Shown here: one piece after another, positions 16,900 to 25,339 of the stretch | How the letters are laid out: every line of letters begins with the position of its first letter | Numbering within the stretch: position 1 is the stretch's first letter | DNA from: Sphingomonas sp. Leaf9 | Lineage (GTDB): Bacteria > Pseudomonadota > Alphaproteobacteria > Sphingomonadales > Sphingomonadaceae | Assembly: GCF_001421355.1 (NCBI RefSeq) | Contig: NZ_LMKC01000001.1 | Span: forward strand, 558,001-622,000 | Length of the DNA: 64,000 bases | Reading direction: 5' to 3' | The notes under the pieces: generated by a model | The model's input: the letters and a program-made list of their open reading frames with translations, nothing else | Databases searched by the model: none | Told to the model about the DNA's origin: nothing | Made by a program: the position numbers and the translations under genes

Positions 16900-19032
16900 T
16901 CAGTAGCTGACCCGCACCGTACCCAGCACCGTGCGCGGCGCGTTATAATAGCCCTGGTCGAAGTTCAGCGCGCTCAGCGCCTTCGCATTGGCGACGTTGC
17001 GGACATTGGCGCTGAGCGACACGCGCGGGGTCAGGTCATAGCGCGCCATCACGTCGAGCGTCGCATAGCCACCTTGCGTGATCCGCACCTGCTGTCCGGT
17101 GGTCGACGACACGACGCCCGACGGTTCGAGGTACATGCGGCTCTGGTACTGGCCCGACATGCCGAGCTTCAGCGCAGGCAGCGTGACCGGCGCCCAGACG
17201 ATGTTCAACCGCCCGGTGTTGCGCGGCACGAAGGTGCGCACCGCCTGATCCTGTTCGCCGCGGATACGCATCGCGGTGAAGCCGCCGGTCGCCTGCACGC
17301 CGGGTGCCAGCTGCCCGCTGACCTCCAGCTCGATCCCGCGCGAGGTCGCGTCGACGCCGCGATAAAGGGTCTGCCTGATCGTGGTGTCGTAGCCGGCCGT
17401 TTCCGCCGTATTCTTTTGCCGCGCCTGGAACAGCGCGACGCTGGCGTTCAGCCGGCCGCCCAGCCATTCGCCCTTCAGGCCCGCCTCCAGATTGTCGCCT
17501 TCGATCGGGTCGATCAGGCGCAGCGTGCCGCCCACCCGCTCCAGCTGGTCCTGCGGATTGAAGATCGTCGCGAAGCTTGCATAGGCGCTGATGTTGCCGG
17601 TCAGGTCATAGGTGGCGCCGACGAACGGCAGGAAGCGCGCACGGTCGTAGTTGGTCGGCGCGCCGTAGGACACACCCTCGCTGAACGCGCGGGTGGCGTT
17701 GGCGCCGATCATCACCTTCAGCGGGTCGGCGGGGTTCAGGCGCAGCAGGCCGTACACCGTCTCGCGCCGGCTGTGCGTGTCGAGGCTGCGGCTGAAGGCG
17801 GGGAAGTTCGGTTCGGGGAACGTGCCGTCGAACGCGGTCGCCAGCGGCAGCGACACGCCGATCAGCGCGTTGTCATAGGCCGAATCCTGGGTGTAGCGCT
17901 GCGCCGAACGGTTCGCGCCGAACATCACGTCATGGCTGCGGCCGAACAGCGACACGGTGCCGGTGATATTCGCATCGATCGTCAGGTTGCGCGCGAACGA
18001 CCGGAACGCGCCGGGATAGCTGGCGATGCCGAGGCCGGTGGCCCGGTCGGGCGCGCCGTTCGGGCCGAAGACATAGAATAGCCGGTCATCCTCGTCGATC
18101 GCGCGGCGCTGCACCGACAGCTTGGCCGTCCAGTCGCCGAACCGGTGTGTCACGTCGCCGAACATCTGGCGGTCGGTCACATCGAAGCTGGACCAGTCGG
18201 GCGCGGTGTTGGTCGATCGGGCAAGGTCGATGCGGGTGCCGTCGGAATAATAAAGCGGGATCGCGCCCCACATCGCCGCGCGGCTCTTGTGGTTCTGATA
18301 GCCATAGCCGGCGCTGACCACCGTATCGGGGCCAAGGTCCGCCTCGACAATGCCATAGCCGGTCCAGCGGGTCAGGCCGTAGCGGTCGAGATAGCTGTCG
18401 CCGTCGAGATAGGAGCCGACCGCGCGGGCGCGGATGCCGCCGCCCTTGGTCAGCGGCACGCTGACGTCGCCGTCGAGGCGCAGATTGTCGTACGATCCAT
18501 ATTGAACGCTGGCGGAGGCGGCGAGGTCGCGGGTCGGGCGCTTGCGGATGAAGTTGATGACCGCCGACGGGTTGCCGGTCGACGAGAGCAGCCCCGGCGC
18601 GCCGCGCACCACCTCGATCCGGTCGTACATCGCGGTATCGACCGATCCGTTCTGGATCTGGAACGGGAACGGCAGGCCGACGCCATCGATCTGGAACGTC
18701 TGAATGTCGAAGCCGCGGGCGGAATAATAGAAGCGGTCGGTTTCCTGCGCCTGCACATTGACGCCTGGCACCGTCGCCAGCAGCGCGTTGATGTCGTTGA
18801 GTTGGAAATCCTCGATCTGCGCGCGGGTCACGACGCTGACCGATTGCGGCGTCTCTCGCAGCGACAGCGGCAGGCGGGTCGCGGTGCTCTGCGCCTTCAC
18901 CGCATAATCATCGCTGCCTTCGGTACGCTGCCCGGTGACCACGATCTCCTCGCCACGCTGTTGCGGATCATCCGCAGCGATAGGAGCCGGGGTCAGCGCG
19001 GTGGCGGCAAGGAAGACGGCGATGGAGGACAT
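16900..19032 (-). CDS. TonB-dependent siderophore receptor
   Basis: 710 residues. The signal peptide is MSSIAVFLAATALTPAPIAA. A TonB-box-like EEIVVTGQR follows at about residues 28-36. The plug has LPLSLRETPQSVSVVTRAQIEDFQLNDINALLATVPGV and YDRIEVVRGAPGLLSSTGNPSAVINFIRKRPT, both typical of the FhuE/FoxA/FpvA siderophore class. A 22-strand barrel follows, ending in the terminal aromatic VLGTVRVSY. It imports ferric siderophores into the periplasm with energy from TonB. A Fur-like site lies 53 bases before the ATG. It has no STN domain, so it is not of the signalling type. Confidence 0.95.
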   Translation of the reverse strand: MSSIAVFLAATALTPAPIAADDPQQRGEEIVVTGQRTEGSDDYAVKAQSTATRLPLSLRETPQSVSVVTRAQIEDFQLNDINALLATVPGVNVQAQETDRFYYSARGFDIQTFQIDGVGLPFPFQIQNGSVDTAMYDRIEVVRGAPGLLSSTGNPSAVINFIRKRPTRDLAASASVQYGSYDNLRLDGDVSVPLTKGGGIRARAVGSYLDGDSYLDRYGLTRWTGYGIVEADLGPDTVVSAGYGYQNHKSRAAMWGAIPLYYSDGTRIDLARSTNTAPDWSSFDVTDRQMFGDVTHRFGDWTAKLSVQRRAIDEDDRLFYVFGPNGAPDRATGLGIASYPGAFRSFARNLTIDANITGTVSLFGRSHDVMFGANRSAQRYTQDSAYDNALIGVSLPLATAFDGTFPEPNFPAFSRSLDTHSRRETVYGLLRLNPADPLKVMIGANATRAFSEGVSYGAPTNYDRARFLPFVGATYDLTGNISAYASFATIFNPQDQLERVGGTLRLIDPIEGDNLEAGLKGEWLGGRLNASVALFQARQKNTAETAGYDTTIRQTLYRGVDATSRGIELEVSGQLAPGVQATGGFTAMRIRGEQDQAVRTFVPRNTGRLNIVWAPVTLPALKLGMSGQYQSRMYLEPSGVVSSTTGQQVRITQGGYATLDVMARYDLTPRVSLSANVRNVANAKALSALNFDQGYYNAPRTVLGTVRVSY

Positions 19033-19084
19033 GCGAAACGATCCCTGTGATGTTTCGCGTCCGCTACGGCTTCGCTATCGCTTT

Positions 19085-19104
19085 TGCAAGTGACTATCAT
19101 TAGT
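19085..19104. promoter_or_regulatory. Fur-like operator of the siderophore receptor
   Basis: TGCAAGTGACTATCATTAGT is 15/20 identical to 15431-15450. Its position 53 bases before the receptor start fits a promoter-overlapping iron-repression site. Confidence 0.6.
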
Positions 19105-19117
19105 CGACCGGCTGCAT

Positions 19118-19534
19118 CTACGTCGCAATATCGATGAAACGGCCAAAGACCGTTACCCCCTGCTCCTCCAATCCGATGCGGCGGTAGAATGCCATGACGG
19201 CATGGTTATCGGCGCGGACCATCAGCTGCAGCTTCGGCACCGATCGTGCGCGCAGCCACTGTTCCGCCGAATCGAACAGCGCGGTGCCGATCCCCTGCCC
19301 CTGCGCATCGGGTCGCACAGCGAGGTAGTAGAGCCAACGGCGATGCCCGTCATAGCCGACCATGACGCTGCCGATCGGCACGCCATCCCGTCGCGCGACG
19401 AGGATGGTCGAGGTCGCGCCGTCCACCGCGCGGGCGAAATCGGCGGCCGGGTCGTTCCACGGCCGGGTCAGTCGAACCTCCTGCCACAGGGCGATGATCG
19501 CCGCCGCATCGGCAGGCGTCGCGGTGTCGATCAC
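19118..19534 (-). CDS. GNAT acetyltransferase (YpeA/RimI-like)
   Basis: 138 residues from a GTG that overlaps the upstream stop (GTGA). The GNAT acetyl-CoA motif A is WLYYLAVRPDAQGQGIGTALFDSAEQWL (Q/RxxGxG/A), followed by LMVRADNHAVMAFYRRIGLEEQ, the usual C-terminal motif B. It resembles the YpeA-type small acetyltransferases. The substrate is unknown. Coupled translation with the lipoprotein gene argues for the GTG rather than an ATG 27 bases further upstream. Confidence 0.88.
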   Translation of the reverse strand: MIDTATPADAAAIIALWQEVRLTRPWNDPAADFARAVDGATSTILVARRDGVPIGSVMVGYDGHRRWLYYLAVRPDAQGQGIGTALFDSAEQWLRARSVPKLQLMVRADNHAVMAFYRRIGLEEQGVTVFGRFIDIAT

Positions 19535-20415
19535 CGGGCGATGCAGGTGCTGCCCGCCCACAGCGCGCTGACAGTGTCCTTGGCATCGTACAGCCCCGAC
19601 AGGCCGCTGCTGCCGAATTCACGGCCGAGGCTGGTTTCCTCGACCGGGGCCACGATCACCGCGTCGACATCGGCGCGCTTCGATCCGATCCCGACGCCGC
19701 CCATCGTGGTCAGCCCGCGGCCGCGTGCCGACCAGCCGACGAAGCGCCCCTCCTGGAAATAGACGGCGATGCGCGGATAGGTGGCGACGTCGAGCGGCCC
19801 TTCGCCGCAATCGGCGTTGCGCGAGCGTTGCGGCAATGCCTGGGTCGCGGCCTCGACCACGCGCAGCACGACCTCCGCCGGGGTGCCGAAGGGCAGCGAC
19901 CGGCTGCTCGCGCCGGCCACCGTCTGCAACCCGTCGGGCGCAAGGTTGAGCGCGACCGCGTTGCGCGCGGCGGCCTCCGCCCCCGCCGGCGCATCGCAGC
20001 GCAAGAGTCGGGTCAGCCCATCGACACCGGTCAGTTCGAGGCTGCCGCCGCTGCCGAGCGCGAGGCGATAACGCCGCTGTTCGGTAATTCCGCTGCGATC
20101 GCCGATCACGTCGACATCGACCGCGCCGGCATCGGCGGCGGTGATCGCGCGGGTCGGCAGGTCGGTGTCGCCCATCCGCACCGCATTCGCGGCGATGACG
20201 ACGCGGCTCGCTGCCGCCGGGTTGGCAGCGCAGGCGGCACCGCTGACGTCCCAGCTGCCGACGAAGCGGGTCGGGATCGTCACCAGCGCTTCAGGGGTCG
20301 GCGTCGGCGACGGCAGGACCGGCACGTCCTCGCTCAGATTGGCCGGCGCGGGTGCCTCATCCGCCTGCCCGCATCCGGCCAGCATCGCCAGCAGCCCGAT
20401 CGTCCAACGCCGCAT
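19531..20415 (-). CDS. lipoprotein of unknown function
   Basis: 294 residues. The signal peptide MRRWTIGLLAMLAGC has lipobox LAGC, followed by a proline-rich linker (PVLPSPTPTPEA). The mature part shows two segments: RFVGSWDVSGAACAANP..RVVIAAN, and a C-terminal YPRIAVYFQEGRFVGWSARG. The cysteines at AACAAN, LLRCDAP, ADCGEG and STCIAR could form two disulfides. Not recognised. It is translationally coupled to the GNAT gene downstream. Confidence 0.75.
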   Translation of the reverse strand: MRRWTIGLLAMLAGCGQADEAPAPANLSEDVPVLPSPTPTPEALVTIPTRFVGSWDVSGAACAANPAAASRVVIAANAVRMGDTDLPTRAITAADAGAVDVDVIGDRSGITEQRRYRLALGSGGSLELTGVDGLTRLLRCDAPAGAEAAARNAVALNLAPDGLQTVAGASSRSLPFGTPAEVVLRVVEAATQALPQRSRNADCGEGPLDVATYPRIAVYFQEGRFVGWSARGRGLTTMGGVGIGSKRADVDAVIVAPVEETSLGREFGSSGLSGLYDAKDTVSALWAGSTCIAR

Positions 20416-20487
20416 TCGCTTTCTCCGCTTTTGTCCCCTCGCAGGACTGCCGCAATCGGCCGCGCACGGAAAGGGGCAACGCGCCGG

Positions 20488-21114
20488 TCAGTGCGGCGTG
20501 GTCGCCGCGTCGCGCAAGGGCGTGTTGTCGTTGGCGGCGGACGGCGGCTGCGTCGCGAAATACGCCTTGGCCGGCAGTTCGACGACCGTCACCCGCCCGG
20601 CATTGGCCTGTTCGATCGACTGGATGAAGGAGCGCGGCTTCTTCATCAGCTTCTTGTCCTCGACCACGGTCAGGCCCGACCGCCGCGCCGCCTCCGCCAC
20701 GAAATGCACGCAGTTGCGGCGGTTGAGATTATAGTGCGAATCGCCCTTTTCGCCCCATTCGTCGATCAGCGAACGCACCGACGCATATTGCGCATCGCTC
20801 AGCACGACCGAGAAATGGGCGTTGCTCTTGGCGATATAGGATGGCTTCGGCCGATCGATCATGCCGCCGACCGACCCCATCAGCAGGGCGGGCGTAATCG
20901 CCTTTGCGGTGAAGCCGTAGCTTTCGTTCACCGCCGGACCACCGGCATCGGGCGTACCCGCGAAGGTGAAGAAGGCATGCGGAAAATTCTGCCCGAATTC
21001 CTGCGACCAGAAGGTGATCGTCACCGCCGCCTGTGCCGGCACGATCGCGGCCAGCAAGAGCGACAGCAAGGCAGCGATGCGCAGGATCGGGCGGAACAGC
21101 CGGTTGGTCGTCAT
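20488..21114 (-). CDS. secreted NCxHF protein, possible permuted papain-fold hydrolase
   Basis: 208 residues. The signal peptide MTTNRLFRPILRIAALLSLLLAAIVPAQA ends with AQA. The mature N-terminus has FGQNFPHAFFTFAG and the C-terminal half has YNLNRRNCVHFVAEAARRSG. A histidine near the N-terminus and an NCxHF cysteine motif further on are the arrangement of LRAT-like and PPPDE-type permuted papain folds (LRAT proteins carry NCEHF). This is an inference from motif and order only. ATG 21114 starts the signal peptide; the open frame upstream is not coding in character. Confidence 0.75.
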   Translation of the reverse strand: MTTNRLFRPILRIAALLSLLLAAIVPAQAAVTITFWSQEFGQNFPHAFFTFAGTPDAGGPAVNESYGFTAKAITPALLMGSVGGMIDRPKPSYIAKSNAHFSVVLSDAQYASVRSLIDEWGEKGDSHYNLNRRNCVHFVAEAARRSGLTVVEDKKLMKKPRSFIQSIEQANAGRVTVVELPAKAYFATQPPSAANDNTPLRDAATTPH

Positions 21115-21187
21115 AGCTGCCTTCTTACCGAGCGCGGCGCGCCGGGAAACCCCGATGCGCCGCCCGAACCGTACCATGTGCTGGCGA

Positions 21188-21475
21188 TCAGTCGCGGTCG
21201 TTGTGTCCGGCCAGCTTCGCTTCCTGCTCGGCGTCATAGCCCGACGATGGTGCCGGGCCGTCGCTGCCCGGCTGGAGCGCGCTGGGCGTGTCGGAGGCGT
21301 CCATCGATTCGTCGAGCCCCTGGTCGAGCTTCGCATCGCTGTCCGATTCGTCGCGATCCGTGCCGCCGGTACCGGCATCGCCACGCGCCGGGTTCGCCTC
21401 GCTCTCCCGCCCATCCGGCGCGACCGAGAGCGACGCCATGGCCTTGTCGTCGATACCGTTGGTTTCGTTGGTCAT
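21188..21475 (-). CDS. small acidic, probably disordered protein
   Basis: 95 residues, MTNETNGIDDKAMASLS..., dominated by Asp, Glu, Ser and Gly, with no hydrophobic core. AAGGAGTGAGGGAT directly precedes the ATG and is an excellent ribosome binding site, which is the main reason for accepting it as a gene. No family recognised. Confidence 0.6.
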   Translation of the reverse strand: MTNETNGIDDKAMASLSVAPDGRESEANPARGDAGTGGTDRDESDSDAKLDQGLDESMDASDTPSALQPGSDGPAPSSGYDAEQEAKLAGHNDRD

Positions 21476-21534
21476 ATCCCTCACTCCTTCCCCGCCCCAA
21501 CAAGCGAGGACGCCGGGCGTTCCGCCCATGCGAA

Positions 21535-21562
21535 AAGGCCCGGCAGTTGCCTGCCGGGCCTT
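21535..21562 (-). terminator. rho-independent terminator of the Bax-inhibitor-1 gene
   Basis: A perfect 12-bp stem AAGGCCCGGCAG / CTGCCGGGCCTT with a four-base loop. On the minus strand it is followed by TTCGC, with the run GCCTTTT, 26 bases past the stop. Confidence 0.85.
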
Positions 21563-21588
21563 CCATAGTGACGTCGTAAAGCGTGGGA

Positions 21589-22329
21589 TCAGTCGCGGTT
21601 GCCCATGAACGACAACAGGAACTGGAACATGTTCACGAAATCGAGATAGAGCGACAGCGCGCCGAGGATTACGGCCTTGCCCGCGAAATCGGTGCCGGCG
21701 ACCTGGAAATACATCGCCTTGATCCGCTGCGTATCATAGGCCGTCAGACCGGCGAACAGCAGCACGCCGACCGCGCTGATGACCAGGCTGAACACGCCCG
21801 ACTGGAAGAACAGGTTCAGCAGCGACGCGACGATCAGGCCGACCAGCCCCATGATGAGGAAGGTGCCGAACCCGGTCAGGTCACGCTTGGTCGTGTAGCC
21901 ATACAGGCTGAGCGCCAGGAACGCGGTCGCGGTCGAGAAGAAGGTCAGCGCGATCGACGGGCCGGTATAGCGCAGGAAGATCGTCGACATCGACAGACCC
22001 ATCACCGCCGCAAACGCCCAGAACAGCCCCTGTGCCGCGCCGGTCGACAGGCGGTTGATGCCGAAGCTCATGACCATCACGAAGATCAGCGGCGAGAACA
22101 TGATGAGGTACTTCAGCGCGCCGGGCTGGTAAAAGACCTGCGCGGCTGGCGACGTGTCGCCACCCCATGAGAACAACAGCGCGACGATGCCGGTCAACAG
22201 CACGCCCGAAGCCATGTAGTTGTACACCGAGAGCATGTAGGACCGCAGCCCCGCGTCGCGCGCCATGTCGGTGGTGCGGTTACGGGTGATCGGTGCGGCC
22301 GTCGTCCGGGGATCGGACCAGTTCGCCAT
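21589..22329 (-). CDS. Bax inhibitor-1/YccA family membrane protein
   Basis: 246 residues with seven hydrophobic segments, beginning after RDAGLRSYMLSVYNYMASGVLLTGIVALLF. Family hallmarks are LSTIFLRYTGPSIALTFFSTATAF, LGALSLYLDFVNMFQFLLSFMGNRD at the C-terminus, and the YDTQRIK loop with the conserved aspartate. YccA in E. coli interacts with FtsH; other members are pH-sensitive calcium leak channels. ATG 22329 is chosen because GAGGAG precedes it by seven bases; the open frame extends eight codons further. It is divergent from thpR. Confidence 0.95.
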   Translation of the reverse strand: MANWSDPRTTAAPITRNRTTDMARDAGLRSYMLSVYNYMASGVLLTGIVALLFSWGGDTSPAAQVFYQPGALKYLIMFSPLIFVMVMSFGINRLSTGAAQGLFWAFAAVMGLSMSTIFLRYTGPSIALTFFSTATAFLALSLYGYTTKRDLTGFGTFLIMGLVGLIVASLLNLFFQSGVFSLVISAVGVLLFAGLTAYDTQRIKAMYFQVAGTDFAGKAVILGALSLYLDFVNMFQFLLSFMGNRD

Positions 22330-22446
22330 TGTAAACTCCTCTTCCCGGCACACATGCCGGATGATGGAAATATCGTCCGGGCAACGGGCGATTTCAAGAC
22401 AAACGCGGGTAGCAACACTTTGTTACGCCGCTGGGAGGATTCACGC

Positions 22447-22992
22447 GTGCACCGCCTGTTCGTCGCCCTTCGCCCGCCGGCCGCGCTGCGCCGGATCCTG
22501 CTGGACATCATGGATGGCGTGGAGGGCGCGCGGTGGCAGGACGAGGCGCAGCTGCACATCACGCTGCGCTATATCGGGGAGGTTGAGCGCCCCGTCGCCG
22601 AGGATATCGCGGTCGCGTTGCAGGCGATCCACGCCCCTGCCCCGACACTGGCGCTGTCGGGCGTCGGGCGGTTCGATACCGGATCGCGCGGGGGATCGCG
22701 CGGTCGGGCGATCTGGGCCGGCATCGCGCCGCACGATGCGGTCGCCGCGCTGCATCGCAAGGTCGACCATACGCTGGTCCGCGTCGGGCTGCCGCCGGAG
22801 GGGCGCGCGTTCCTGCCGCATGTCACGCTCGCCCGGCTGAACCGCGCGTCGGGACCGGTTGACGGCTTCCTCGCCGCCAACGCCGGCCTGACATCGCCGG
22901 CGATGCGGTTCGACCACATGACCCTGTATGAAAGCCATCTGGGGCAGGACGGCGCCTGGTATGAACCGGTCGTCCGGGTGCCGCTGGGCTGA
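22447..22992 (+). CDS. thpR: RNA 2',3'-cyclic phosphodiesterase
   Basis: 181 residues from a GTG preceded by TGGGAGGATT. The 2H phosphoesterase fold is shown by the two HxTx motifs, HITL at residues 37-40 and HVTL at residues 125-128, and by the start RLFVALRPPAALR. The family hydrolyses 2',3'-cyclic phosphates to 2'-phosphates and was first known as a 2'-5' RNA ligase. The frame is open upstream to 22354, but that part has no family similarity. Confidence 0.93.
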   Translation: MHRLFVALRPPAALRRILLDIMDGVEGARWQDEAQLHITLRYIGEVERPVAEDIAVALQAIHAPAPTLALSGVGRFDTGSRGGSRGRAIWAGIAPHDAVAALHRKVDHTLVRVGLPPEGRAFLPHVTLARLNRASGPVDGFLAANAGLTSPAMRFDHMTLYESHLGQDGAWYEPVVRVPLG

Positions 22993-23098
22993 CTTGTCCC
23001 CAAACCTGAACGAGAGCCTTTCGTTTCGTTCATGAAACCGTCAGCGCGAGGATGCGTTAAGGGGCCACATCAGGATTACGGACGAAAGGAAAAACCCC

Positions 23099-23431
23099 AT
23101 GCGCAATTTGATGATGGCACTTGCCGCCGCCTCGCTGCTGGCCCCGGTCGGCCCGACCTTCTCGAAGCACGGCATTTCGGTCGGCAAGACCGATGCTGAA
23201 GCACAGCGCCGCCACCGGTATCGCGAATGGCGCGGTCGTGACGGCCGCCGCTACTGCCGCAAGGAAAACGGCACCACCGGTCTGGTCGTAGGCGGCGTTG
23301 CCGGCGCGCTGGTCGGTCGCACGATCGATTCGCGTGGCGACCGTACGCTCGGCACGCTGCTGGGCGCCGGCGCGGGCGCGCTGGCCGGTCGCGAGATCGA
23401 GAAGAGCGGCAGCCGTAACCGTTGCCGTTGA
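23099..23431 (+). CDS. glycine-zipper 2TM domain protein
   Basis: 110 residues. A signal peptide (MRNLMMALAAASLLAPVGPTFS) precedes a basic region (RRHRYREWRGRDGRRYCRKENG). The C-terminal glycine zipper is TTGLVVGGVAGALVGRTIDSRGDRTLGTLLGAGAGALAGREIEKSG, the Rickettsia 17-kDa surface antigen type of repeat. GAAAGGAAAAACCCC before the ATG is a good ribosome binding site. Such proteins are envelope-associated; the exact role is unknown. Confidence 0.85.
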   Translation: MRNLMMALAAASLLAPVGPTFSKHGISVGKTDAEAQRRHRYREWRGRDGRRYCRKENGTTGLVVGGVAGALVGRTIDSRGDRTLGTLLGAGAGALAGREIEKSGSRNRCR

Positions 23432-23455
23432 ACCTTAACCGGTCTGGCGAATTCT

Positions 23456-23490
23456 GAGGGGCGGGTCCGGCGACGGGCCCTCCCCTTTTT
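23456..23490 (+). terminator. rho-independent terminator
   Basis: A stem of GAGGGGCGGGTCC against GGGCCCTCCCC (one bulge) around GGCGAC, directly followed by TTTTT. It lies 25 bases after the glycine-zipper gene. Confidence 0.8.
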
Positions 23491-23509
23491 CATTCGCAAA
23501 GGTTTCGCC

Positions 23510-23935
23510 ATGATCCGCAGTGCATCCGCCCGGTATGAAGGTCTCGGCAAGGACGGCAAAGGCCACATATCCACCCAGTCGGGCGTGCTGTCCGACCAGC
23601 AATATGGCTTCAACACCCGGTTCGAGGACGGCAAGGGCACCAATCCCGAGGAGCTGATCGCCGCGGCTCATGCCAGCTGCTTCACCATGGCGTTGAGCTT
23701 TGCGCTCGCCGGCGCCGGGTTTAGCGACGGCACGCTGGAAACCACCGCGAAGGTGACGCTGGACAAGGATGGCGACGGGTTCAAGGTCACGAAGTCGGCA
23801 CTGACGCTCAACGCCAACGTCCCCGGCATCGACCAAGCGAAATTCGAGGAAATCGCGGCCGGCGCCAAGGCCGGTTGCCCGATTTCGAAGCTGCTGAATG
23901 CGGAAATCACGCTGGAACACACGCTGACGGCGTAA
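23510..23935 (+). CDS. OsmC-family peroxiredoxin
   Basis: 141 residues, typical OsmC length. NPEELIAAAHASCFTMALSFAL contains the peroxidatic cysteine (Cys57), and AGCPISKLLNAEITL the resolving cysteine (Cys123). The N-terminal RSASARYEGLGKDGKGHIST is the family's dimerising strand region. OsmC enzymes reduce organic hydroperoxides, using lipoylated or dithiol donors. It follows a terminator and so probably has its own promoter. Confidence 0.95.
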   Translation: MIRSASARYEGLGKDGKGHISTQSGVLSDQQYGFNTRFEDGKGTNPEELIAAAHASCFTMALSFALAGAGFSDGTLETTAKVTLDKDGDGFKVTKSALTLNANVPGIDQAKFEEIAAGAKAGCPISKLLNAEITLEHTLTA

Positions 23936-23972
23936 TGCATCGGTCGGGGGTGGCAGGCTTGCCCGTCCCCCC

Positions 23973-24001
23973 CGTCACCCCGGACTTGATCCGGGGTGAC
24001 G
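23973..24001. repeat. REP element, family B
   Basis: A perfect palindrome with arms CGTCACCCCGGA / TCCGGGGTGACG around CTTGA. Its core is identical to the 10574-10608 element. It lies between osmC and the GT4 gene. Confidence 0.85.
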
Positions 24002-24087
24002 CATATCTGATCGTACCGCTTCTCTATCGGACGTCGGCCCGCCGTTTTCGCGAAGCCTTCACCCTTTTCGCGCTACACCAGCCGGCG

Positions 24088-25287
24088 ATGCTGCGTGTCC
24101 TGACCCTTGCCACCCTGTTCCCCGATGCCGTGCGGCCCAATTTCGGGGTGTTCGTCGAACGCCAGACGCTGGGGCTGGCCGCGCTGGAAGAGGTCGAGGT
24201 GCGGGTAATCGCACCAATCGGGCTGCCGCCCTTTCCGCTGTCGCTGCATCCCGCCTATCGCGCCCTGTCGGCCCTGCCGCAGCGCGAGGTGTGGAAGGGC
24301 CTGAGCGTTGAGCGCCCGCGCTTCCTGAACCTTCCTGCGACGCAAGGGCGATTCCATGTCGCGGCGCTGGTGCGACGGTTGCTGCCGATGCTGACCCGGC
24401 TGCGCGAGACTTTTGCGTTCGACGTGATCGACGCGGAATTCTTCTTTCCCGATGGCCCGGCGGCGGTCGCGCTGGGCAGGCATTTCGGCGTGCCGGTGTC
24501 GATCAAGGCACGCGGGGCCGACATTCACCATTGGGGCCACGCCCCCGCCACCGCCGGGCAGGTTCGTGGCGCAGGCCAGGCCGCCGACGGGCTGCTGGCG
24601 GTGTCGCAGTCGATGGCCGACGATATCGCCGCCGCCGGGATCGACCGCCCGGTTCGCGTGCATTGCACCGGCATCGACCGCACCCGATTCGGTACGATCG
24701 ATCGCGCGACCGCCCGGCAGCGGCTGGGGGTCACCGGCCCGCTGGTCGTGTCGCTGGGGGCATTGATCCCGCGCAAGGGACACCGGATCGTGCTGGATGC
24801 GGTGGCGGCGTTGCCGGGTGTCAGGCTGTGGATCGTCGGCGGCGGACCGGATCAGGCGGCGCTGGCGGCGCGGATCGCGGAATTGGGCATCGGCGACCGG
24901 GTGAAGCTGACCGGGCCGATGCCGCATCGCGATCTGCCCGACCTGCTGGCGGCGGCCGACGTCATGGCGCTGGCATCGTCATCGGAGGGGCTGGCCAATG
25001 CCTGGGTCGAGGCACTGGCGAGCGGGACGCCAATCGTGATTCCCGATGCCGGGGGCGCGCGCGAGGTGGTGACGGTGCCGGCGGCAGGACGGATCGTGGC
25101 ACGCGAATCGAGCGCCTTCGCGCAGGGGATCGCGGCAGTCCTGTCGCAGCCGGCCGACGGACAAGCGACGCGGGCGGTGGTCGACGCGTTCAGTTGGGAG
25201 CGCAATGCGGCGGAGTTGCGCGAACATCTGGCGGGGTTGGTCGCGGGGCGGTCGCTCGCCGCGCCTGTCACGCCGGACTTGCCCTGA
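24088..25287 (+). CDS. glycosyltransferase family 4
   Basis: 399 residues, GT-B fold. The N-terminus is MLRVLTLATLFPDAVRPNFGVFVERQ, a form common in GTs of capsule and exopolysaccharide loci. The C-terminal domain has VSLGALIPRKGHRIVLDAV, LWIVGGGPDQAAL, VKLTGPMPHRDLPDLL and SSSEGLANAWVEALASGTPIVIPDAGGAREVV, the EX7E-type region. The last residues (APVTPDLP) are encoded by half of a REP-like sequence, so the stop seems to have been set by a repeat insertion. ATG 24088 starts the fold; the frame is open to 23875 without similarity. It stands alone, without other glycan genes. Confidence 0.88.
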   Translation: MLRVLTLATLFPDAVRPNFGVFVERQTLGLAALEEVEVRVIAPIGLPPFPLSLHPAYRALSALPQREVWKGLSVERPRFLNLPATQGRFHVAALVRRLLPMLTRLRETFAFDVIDAEFFFPDGPAAVALGRHFGVPVSIKARGADIHHWGHAPATAGQVRGAGQAADGLLAVSQSMADDIAAAGIDRPVRVHCTGIDRTRFGTIDRATARQRLGVTGPLVVSLGALIPRKGHRIVLDAVAALPGVRLWIVGGGPDQAALAARIAELGIGDRVKLTGPMPHRDLPDLLAAADVMALASSSEGLANAWVEALASGTPIVIPDAGGAREVVTVPAAGRIVARESSAFAQGIAAVLSQPADGQATRAVVDAFSWERNAAELREHLAGLVAGRSLAAPVTPDLP

Positions 25288-25339
25288 GGATCGCTTTCGA
25301 CCGATCCGGGGGCAATAGCGGCATGGGGCCTACTCCCCG

